From positions 429,019 to 493,018 of the forward strand of contig NW_025930616.1 of NCBI RefSeq assembly GCF_000764305.2: 64,000 nucleotides of DNA, read 5' to 3'. Made by a program: the position numbers and the translations under genes. Position 1 is the stretch's first letter, and each line of letters opens with the position of its first letter. Source of the DNA: Hyalella azteca. Taxonomy: Eukaryota > Arthropoda > Malacostraca > Amphipoda > Hyalellidae. Below, in pieces: positions 56,236-64,000 of this stretch. The notes under the pieces are model-generated. The model was not told the origin of the DNA and made no database searches. It saw only the letters and a program-made list of their open reading frames with translations.

Positions 56236-59200
56236 TCAGAAGCACAAAGTCCACTGGGAAATTTCTTCCACTCTTAGCGCAATAAAAAAGCCTGAACAAG
56301 CCTCGTGATGGCGAAAACATCATTGAATTTTACTCTGTAGATTGCCACAGCGGCCAGTAAAACAGTCGTCATTGCACCACGGAACCTAATTTGAATTTCG
56401 TATACTTGGCCTGCTCGCCATGACCGAATTCTGGTGAGAATTTCTTCACAAAATTGCTTAACTGATAGTAATACTTAAATCTCCTCATTGCTTACCTTAG
56501 TTGTTTGAAAACATTCAGCTTTGAAGTGACATATTTTTTAATCGAAAATATCGACTCGGTTCATTTACTTCATCAGACTACACTGCAGTCGATCAGTTAT
56601 GAAAATATTTTCATTTTGACTATAAAATTGTGAGGGATCGCGATAGGATACTTCAAACGTCTTTATGTTTGAATCACAACTGATGTGACCCCAAAGTGTG
56701 AATGGATTTTAATTTCTATTGTTTCGTGATCCAACACTGACATACGTGTTTGCATTACTTATATTTATATTTGTGATAATCATGTGCAAATCTAGTGGTG
56801 TATATACTGTATGTTTATCAAGAAATGTTATACATGTGTTCTTTATTAATTATTAGAGTGTGTTCCGTTTCAGATTCTGTTTTTAAGTTAATTATCACTT
56901 GGTATATTCAACATTACAGTCGGAGTCCGGAGTCTGAGACGAAACTGAAACTAGGGTTCTAGTCTCAATTGATACAAAAGTTAAATAAATTTGGCTGAGA
57001 GAATAGAGGGTTAATATTTTTGTTATCTTGAATTTGAAATTTATTTGATTAATATTGAAAGTATTTATGTATTACTCTTCTTATAATAAGATCATTGATT
57101 TAATGTTGGGGTTATTGAAGGATCTGTTTTCATATTTGAGTGGTCACGGACAAATTAAAGTAAAAAAAAAGTTACTTTCCCGCTAAAATAGTTTTATGAA
57201 GTTGATCTTTTGCGGTCTTTCATTGAGAATTAAATGGCAACTTTAATGCCTGTGTGCAATGGCCATAAAAAAATTCCTTAAACCAAGCTTAAAGTTTTCA
57301 GTATACGATTTTCATATATTAAAAAAATACTTTAATCGGAGTATATCAACCTTTAATTCTCAAAAATTTTTCTCATTTTTAAATTCATTCCTAAATATTC
57401 ATCTCTTGTGAAGAATTGATAAGATTTACAACAGAGTTTCTCAGCTCCCTGTAAAATAATTCCATGGCTTCATGGAATTTACAGCAAAAGAAAATTCGAA
57501 CTGCAAGCTGAGAATTTCTCCTGCAGACTCGCATAAATAATCATAATGAGAACACTGCCTCGCCTCCTATTTTTTGAAGCTTCGACTAAATCCACTAATT
57601 AATCCGATGCCTTCCAGAAAAGTTTGGACCGAAGAATTTTTGTTGTTATTCATAGCCTTTGAGAATAATGGGATGTTGTGATCATTGAGATTAGAAGGAT
57701 ATTCCACCTCTGTCAAATTATATAAATGTCAAATTCGGCTATCACTGCCGCCTGCAACTTATGAAGGGTCCTCTAATTTTAAAAACAGGAGTAAATGCAC
57801 AAATAAAAATAAATTTAATATATTCCCTAGTTCGAGTCAATTCAAGTCTAGTCTTTTTGCCATAGCGATAGCGCGTTATTTAGCTCCGGTTGCGGCGTGT
57901 TTGGGATATTTTGACAGGGATGTTAATGAACGTAAATATTCTCCCTTTATTTGGGTTTAGATGAGGACTTGAAGACGGTTCCGAAATCAATGAGATTAAT
58001 GTGGTCGAGCATTGCTTGAACAAAACTGTTTTAAGTTTACCTTCCGAGGGCGTAAGTTGGTGGCCAAAAACCAGACAATGTTGAACATTTTTCACGTCAC
58101 ATTGAGCAGGGACAAGAAGGAGACTGTCAGCAGAAATATTCAAAGATGATCATTATTGTTATCAAAGGCCGCTCCAGTATTTACAGTCTGCCGAGTACGA
58201 TTTGAGATCTGAGTGAAATGTGAGAGAACTGGGGAACTCAAGAATTCTCGCAGGATATGTTCACGTTTGACGACAGACAATTTCGACCGACTAATGAATG
58301 TGGATTCCAAGCAATCCTCTCACTGATTCTCTACATAACTTCTACAACTAAAGCCTGTAGCTCGATCATGGCTGCACAAAAGACACATGAATATCAAACC
58401 GCTCTCGCATCATAAACTTATGAGAATTCAAAACTTCAAGGCATAATTTATATTAATTTTTCATTTGAACTCACAATTAAAAATACAATGTTTGTCCTAA
58501 ATATTTGACAATGCATTTTCATTTCATACCATCTTATAATCAAGCTAAGCCAATAAACATTGGAAATTTTGGGATTAAGACGTCAGTTCTCGAATACTTT
58601 CTGCGCTGGATTCATAAGCCTAAGGCAGCAGAAAATAACTATCGTGATGGCACGATAATTTGAGTTCAACTCATTCGCCTGCATTTAGGAGTTTTAATTG
58701 CTGAACGTATATAATTCTCGGGTGGATTAAGAAGCGGTAGAAGGAGAGTTTTCAGCAACCGATCATACTGGATGCTCGGCTGCAGTAAAGGCTCAATAGT
58801 TTACAGGTGAAACTAACCGAATTATACCTAAATAAAGTAAATAGCATAAAGCGTTATAAACAGTGATTATGGCCAATTAAAAATAACATAAACGTGTTAT
58901 TTTTCTGCACCCTTGAAAAGCTTAACTTTTTTATTTTTATGGCAAGTGCACAGTCTCGTAGACCAGGTGATCTATCCCAGGTCGCGGGAACCCTCCCCAG
59001 TCTGATTGATGTAACCGTTTTCCTGCTCAAGTCGCAACGTAATCCTGCTCATCAAAACTTCTAGACCGCAATTAAGCTTCACTATTGGGGAATTATTCAT
59101 GCAAGATTCGTTGAAACTTACCACGATTACCTAACTTCCTTTGGCACAGAGACGAGGGCTGTGAATTGATATCTTGCTCTGAGTGCCCTCAGTCTCTACC

Positions 59201-60703
59201 ATCTTCGCCGCGAAGAGTTCACCTGAGGGCTAAAGTAAGGGAATAATAAATGATTTTCGGATAAGAATCCAGGTACGGAAATAAAAGTACTGTAGCATCT
59301 GAGTCATGAGATAAGAAAACATTTAACATCCGAGGCTTGAGTGAGAGAATAGAAATCAAGATCAACAATTACTGGTTGTTTTGGTGAGAAAATATACGAT
59401 CTTTAACATCTAAGTGAGCGAATTAACGCTCTTAGAAACTGGTATTGGTAGATGCAAATGTATGGCAGCTGGGAGCTGGTAAAAGAACTTAGAAATCATT
59501 TAGTGTCTGAGCCAAATTTAATTCAGTAAATCGTCCGAGATGTCCTCGTAGCTCATCAATAAATTTTTTGCGTTATGCGAAAATTCCGTGTTAAATATTA
59601 TCGTTTATGCCACAAGTTAACATTTCCTGTTCTCTTCCTATTCGCTTTATGCATAATAAGTGCCTCATCTCCCACTATAATTATTTATATTGTATTCTGT
59701 ATGTAAATGGATAGCGAATAAAATAAAGTGGCATCCCCAAAACTTCATTACAGGCTTATTCAATAATCGCGTCCGGTCATTATTTGATTTTCATGAACGG
59801 CTATTTTCAGCTCCCGCGCTCCCAAAAATGAAACCGAGCTACGAGGCGGCAGCTGTAATTTGATCAGCCCTCCATTGCCGCTCGTATATTTTAAGACTTT
59901 CTTCTTGAATTCTTTTTCGCTTTATCGGCACTTTTAACCTTCTTTTGGGAGCTCTTCAGTTACGACGACGAGGCTTCAGTTCCAGCAAGGGAAAGTTCCA
60001 GAAGCGTTCAGTGACGAAGAATGATTTTTTAATGATATTTAAAGAGATTATGCAATGCCTGCGTGATTTGATAAATTTTTATGGTATACATGATTGTTCA
60101 AGTTATTGTTTTCATCTTTAAATAGATAAGTAAAATTATAAATTTGAAGTTTACATAAACTATAATTCTCTTCAATAAAGAATTTGCAAAAAGATTTTCA
60201 ATTTTAATTAAGCATATTACTAATTCGTTGTACCTATAGGTTGGCGTTTCAAAGGCTGGACTATTTCTCTATGCTCGTGTTCCCACTAGTCATATAGATT
60301 AAAACCGCTTCAATGAGATCGCAACATGTTTATGATTGAGTGAAATGGCCCCTCTTTTTATGGCTGGCAGGCAGTACTACAAGCTAGCGTTATGGATCAA
60401 CAAGTAGCACGTTAATCAAATTATTATTGTTGTTGATATTTAGTTGAATACGATCGTGTTATTGCCAAATTAATATCATGTGCTTCACTATTTAGCAGTG
60501 CCGCCGTTAAGCTATATGCATTTATTTCCTTCTGCAATTATTGATTTAAAACTTGCTTGCCGATATCTGTTGGGAGTGCGGAGATGAGCTATTTATTACC
60601 TTTTGAGTTATCCGAATAAACTTTAATCAATGTGGTTCATTTCTATTTATTTTTGTCCTGTTCTACGTCTTGCTTATAATTTCTTCTTGTTTTCGCAGTT
60701 GCT
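56236..60703. other. AT-rich DNA; no recognised feature
   Basis: ORFs at 57685-57960 and 57880-58143 overlap on opposite strands and show no domains. No arrays or transposon ends that I can support. Confidence 0.45.
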
Positions 60704-60777
60704 TCATATACTCAGTATATTCATATACTCAGTATATTCATATACTCAGTATATTCATATACTGAGTATATTCATAT
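60704..60777. repeat. 17-bp palindromic tandem repeat (CATATACTCAGTATATT)n
   Basis: Four copies of a unit that is itself an inverted repeat (ATACT/AGTAT); the last copy reads ACTGAGTAT, the mirror form. Likely to form cruciforms or hairpins. Confidence 0.9.
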
Positions 60778-61651
60778 TATGATCTCGATGAGTATCCTGA
60801 CACGGTATCCGGTCCGAAAAAATGGCTGCAGAAGATAGCAATTATAGATTTGTTTTCAGCGGTCAAAAAGAAAATTGGTTGAAACATTTTTCACAAATAT
60901 ATCACCAAAAAGTTTATGACTTAATTTTCTGAATCTTTCAAATATCCGAATGTCATCTTGCATCATAATTCCTTCTGTTTGCCAACTTTCAAAATAACGA
61001 CATTTTATTCCTTCCCAGCCACTGTCAATAGTTGTCCGTAACTTGTGTGTGTTAAAGTTTATTTGGCTTCGTAACGACGTGGGAAGCAAATACACAAATC
61101 CGTACAACTCATTCGCATTTTACCCTTGCACCTCAAAGCAAATATTCCCTTTTATGTGAAAAATGACAAAAAAACGAATATTTTTTTCGCGTGCCGTTCC
61201 TGAACAACGCAGGCTGGAAGAGTCGGGCCGCGAAAGAAGGCGTTACCAAACTTGGGGTCCGGGATGTACATTAGGTCAACTTCTCTTAATGGAAAATACA
61301 AAACTTTTTATTAATTGAACAGTAAACCACACGCATGAATTATTTATTTCCAATACCTCTTTTGTTCTCTGATGACAATATTAAAAATGATGAGAAGAGG
61401 TACTATGGCGTTTTGGTTTTCGCAACAATCCAAACTCCTACTACTAATGGCAGAGCCAAGAGGCTGCGTACAAAATAATTCGTTTATAAAAATACTGTCA
61501 TTGGTAGCCAGAAAGTATTTATAATCGCCGTAAGACCTGTTTTTAGAATTATTTTAATTGTATCGAATCGAGAAAAAAATTTGCTTACGACAGCGAAAAT
61601 TTTGTTTAGGTGGAAAATGCGTGGAAAGTTAAGAAAATACATACATCGCCA
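60778..61651. other. No recognised feature
   Basis: Unremarkable AT-rich sequence; the minus ORF at 60856-61107 has no domain. Confidence 0.45.
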
Positions 61652-61788
61652 TTTTTAGCGCATTTTCTCATTTATGGAAAAAATTCCCTATTGTGCTCGT
61701 CATGTCCGTCCGTGACTTCACGTTTTCGTCGACGAGAAAATGCTCTCCCTGTCACTCACTGCTGTGAGTACTAAGATATTTTTTTATA
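61652..61788. mobile_element. Short element with TCTG/TCCG microsatellite, copy D (microsatellite nearly lost)
   Basis: TTTTTAGCGCATTTTCTCATTTATGG-type left flank, TATTGTGCTCGTCATG, only GTCCGTCCG, GACTTCACGTTTTCGTCGAC, GAGAAAATGCTC, TCACTCACTGCTGTGAGTAC. Conserved flanks with a minimal repeat show that the flanks, not the microsatellite, define the element. Confidence 0.8.
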
Positions 61789-61970
61789 TTTAAGAATTTG
61801 AACTTGTATTGTAACAAACGCATTTGGCAAGGTTTGGAAGGCATGAGGATTTGAATGCATTATGGAGGCATTATATAAGTTCCGTCATTACTTTAATTTG
61901 TTATTTCTAGCTTCACATAAAACAGAATGGAACTGTCAGTCGAAACTCGCACGTCGTCAAGTTTGTGATT

Positions 61971-62131
61971 CCATATACTCCATATACTCTATAAACGCCA
62001 TATACTCCATATACTCCATGAACTCCATGTACTCCATATACTCCATATACTCCATATACTCCATATACTCCATATACTCCATATACTCCATATACTCCAT
62101 ATACTCCATATACTCATATACTCCATATACT
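61971..62131. repeat. 9-bp microsatellite (CCATATACT)n, ends at an assembly gap
   Basis: About 17 copies, perfect in the right half, with variants CCATGAACT and CCATGTACT on the left. It stops at N (62132), so the true length is unknown. Spurious repeat ORFs arise on both strands because 9 is divisible by three. Confidence 0.95.
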
Positions 62132-62212
62132 NTTGAATGTAAGAACAATGCTGATCATTCCGAAGGAAACTTTTACATCTCGTAGCTATGTTGAGATGTG
62201 TATAAGAGACAG
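62132..62212. other. Assembly artefact: N and Tn5 mosaic end
   Basis: N at 62132, then 61 bp of sequence of unknown origin, then AGATGTGTATAAGAGACAG (62194-62212), the exact 19-bp Nextera mosaic end. By analogy with 28.9 kb the 61 bp probably belong several kb away. The join between the 9-bp array and the 32-bp array is not reliable. Confidence 0.92.
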
Positions 62213-62340
62213 ACCATGAGGCGCGGATTGTCTCCAAGTCAACCACCAAGAGGCGCGGGTTGTCTCCATGACAACCACCATGAGGCGCGGGTTGTCTCCA
62301 TGACAACCACCATGAAACGCGGGTTGTCTCCATGTTCTCA
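62213..62340. repeat. 32-bp GC-rich tandem repeat, 4 copies
   Basis: ACCACCATGAGGCGCGGGTTGTCTCCATGACA-type unit, starting immediately after the adapter. Its first base coincides with the mosaic end, as expected if a library fragment began inside the array. Confidence 0.92.
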
Positions 62341-64000
62341 CAGAGGCGGAAGTCGAGCCATCATGGAGACACGGTGGCACTCCATTTGTGAATTGCTTCC
62401 GAACGACCCTGAGGGAAATCCCTTCAGCGAGCTGGAGTGAGGATGTACACAATTCAGCATGAGTGAATTAATGATCTATGAAGCTCAGCAACTCCCCTGA
62501 GGGAAGCTTACAAGCGTCCGCAAATTCTGCCTAACGCTGGACTGATATCAAAATGTTCTCGTGCGTGTGGACCAATTGTAGTCGTGGTCGCATTACGCCC
62601 CGTTCATATTTCAAACTTGTTTAAAAAGTAATTAATTCGAAATAAAATTACCCGCATCGACCTGATTGGGAAAAGAGAAATCTCTCAATTATTCTGAATT
62701 GGTTTCTAATAAATGCACTGAAAATCAGTGGAAGCGAAACGGAATGAATTATTTGGAGAAGAGAAAGAATCACGAGAGAAAACCATTAGAGTTTCTAGCT
62801 ATACAGCAGCTGATGTGGTGAGGATTCAAATAAATTGTAAATTCGAGCATCATCAGTTGTTGTGATGCAGAACGCAAGCGTTCAACAGGTGCGACGTTTC
62901 ACATCATGTTGCGGCATTCGATCTCGCCGCTGCCGCTCCGACAGTTCATCTTAATTAGCGAACCTTATTAGCATCCGCAGCAATCAAACACTCGACGTCG
63001 CACGGCTGATTGCTTTTTAACGAGTTTCTGACAACTTCAAAATTGAAAGGCTGGTGGCGACATTTCCCGGAGATTAAGTCGCTATTTAATTTTCTCGCAG
63101 GCAGATAAGATTGAAAATGTGATAATCGCTGCATTGGGGGCTTCACAGATCATTTGAAGCTGGATCACAACAATTCTCCCATGCCCTATGAGTAATATTC
63201 AATATTAATTTCAGAATCACCAATATGTTTTCAATTGCGTAATTAAAGTTGTAGGTAATGAAAAATGATTGTATTTGATAACGATTTTTGTGCATCTTAT
63301 TTCATTATATAAATAAGTGTGTGGAAAAATTAGCTCTACGACTTATATATCGCGCAACATTCGATAAAAATTCAAATAATTTCATCAATACAACTTTAAC
63401 TACCGACCACCCCCCCCTACTAAGGGTATCCAGCCATATACCAACCCAATATTGTAGTAAACATCGTTGTCTTGAATCAAAGTCTGACTCTAAGATATCA
63501 GCGATTGCAGTCTTCCGCAAATAAAACCCTGGTGGCCGTTGGCATGTGAACCCTCAGGCTTTCAGCATCTCAGTCCAGCGGTTCCCATCCTGCGCTTGTT
63601 CACAAATCAGTTTATGCGTGAGTTTATTTTGCTTGTCGTTGCTGAGAGTAAAGTGAACGCTGCTTCTTAAGATCACCGCTGCCTGAAGTAAAGCACGTGG
63701 TGCTTCACTGTGCTGTGCGAGCTAAACACGCAGAATACGAATTGTGTCAAAATAGTGACGAATTGTGTCAAAATATCTACACAATTCCTGCAAGTAGCAC
63801 TAATAAGCCCTTATGCAGGGAGAAACTGGGTCCGGATGACCCACACAGAGACGAGCAGTGAAACACTATTTGGACACAGTCACACACATTTCTTTGAGTT
63901 AAGGTTGGCATGACGAAGCTCTTGGAACGATCCGTGGGTTTCATGAGAGACCAGTGGTCGACGCACTGAAATTCTGCTACGGTCAGATCAAGATAAAGTT
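62341..64000. other. No gene recognised; possible hAT-like terminus at about 63576
   Basis: CAGCGGTTCCCATCCTGCG at about 63576 resembles the terminal CAGCGGTTCCCAA of many arthropod hAT elements. GAATTGTGTCAAAATA is repeated at 63738 and 63760. No coding evidence. Confidence 0.35.

Noticed and set aside
61862..62452. Repeat ORFs around 62 kb (YSIYSIYSI, MEYMEYMEY, WSIWSIWS, SLIHIST)
   Set aside because: They span a 9-bp microsatellite, an N and a Nextera mosaic end; they are artefacts.

Overview
This is a 64-kb piece of AT-rich, repeat-laden eukaryotic DNA. It is almost certainly from an arthropod: the only gene I can firmly recognise is a Sidestep-type immunoglobulin-superfamily adhesion gene with GC-rich exons, GT-AG introns of 0.4 to 16 kb and abundant mini- and microsatellites. 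A crustacean is plausible, but the sequence does not settle it. I see no operons, no prokaryotic genes, no CRISPR array, no credible tRNA or rRNA, and no intact transposase or reverse transcriptase.

Gene content. The gene lies on the minus strand in the left third. Four coding exons join with matching phases: signal-peptide exon 23517-23433 (ends phase 1), first half of Ig1 7244-7109 (ends phase 2), second half of Ig1 5940-5732 (ends phase 1), and first half of Ig2 5332-5169 (ends phase 0). Together they encode 198 residues of an N-terminal secretory/adhesion region. The rest of Ig2, any later Ig domains and the membrane anchor must lie left of position 1. Intron 1 is 16.2 kb. The second exon has been missed by simple ORF scanning, partly because its end sits inside a 42-bp tandem repeat.

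Most striking observation. The last 35 nt of that second exon and its 5' splice site are tandemly copied three more times into the following intron. This gives four perfect donor sites exactly 42 nt apart (exon ends 7109, 7067, 7025, 6983). The unit keeps the reading frame but carries a TGA straight after each donor, so only the first donor gives an open message. The other three would create premature-stop isoforms.

Rest of the window. From 23.5 to 64 kb I see no exon I can defend. The DNA is low-complexity AT-rich sequence with many tandem arrays (9, 17, 21, 22, 30, 31, 32, 38, 42, 58, 79, about 109, about 200, 395 and 691 bp), two fold-back elements (15.74-16.18 kb, and one inside a 691-bp tandem duplication at 44.9-46.3 kb), and a dispersed short element with an inverted repeat around a TCTG/TCCG microsatellite (four copies: 9.7, 13.0, 49.9 and 61.7 kb). 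Several arrays have periods divisible by three and so throw up long spurious ORFs.

Assembly quality. Two places are library artefacts, not biology. At 28877-28913 there is a Nextera mate-pair junction (two Tn5 mosaic ends back to back) next to an N; the sequence before it repeats at 31900-31920, exactly as expected of a circularised fragment of about 3.0 kb. At 62194-62212 a single mosaic end lies 60 bp after another N. Sequence continuity across 28.86 kb and 62.13-62.21 kb should not be trusted.
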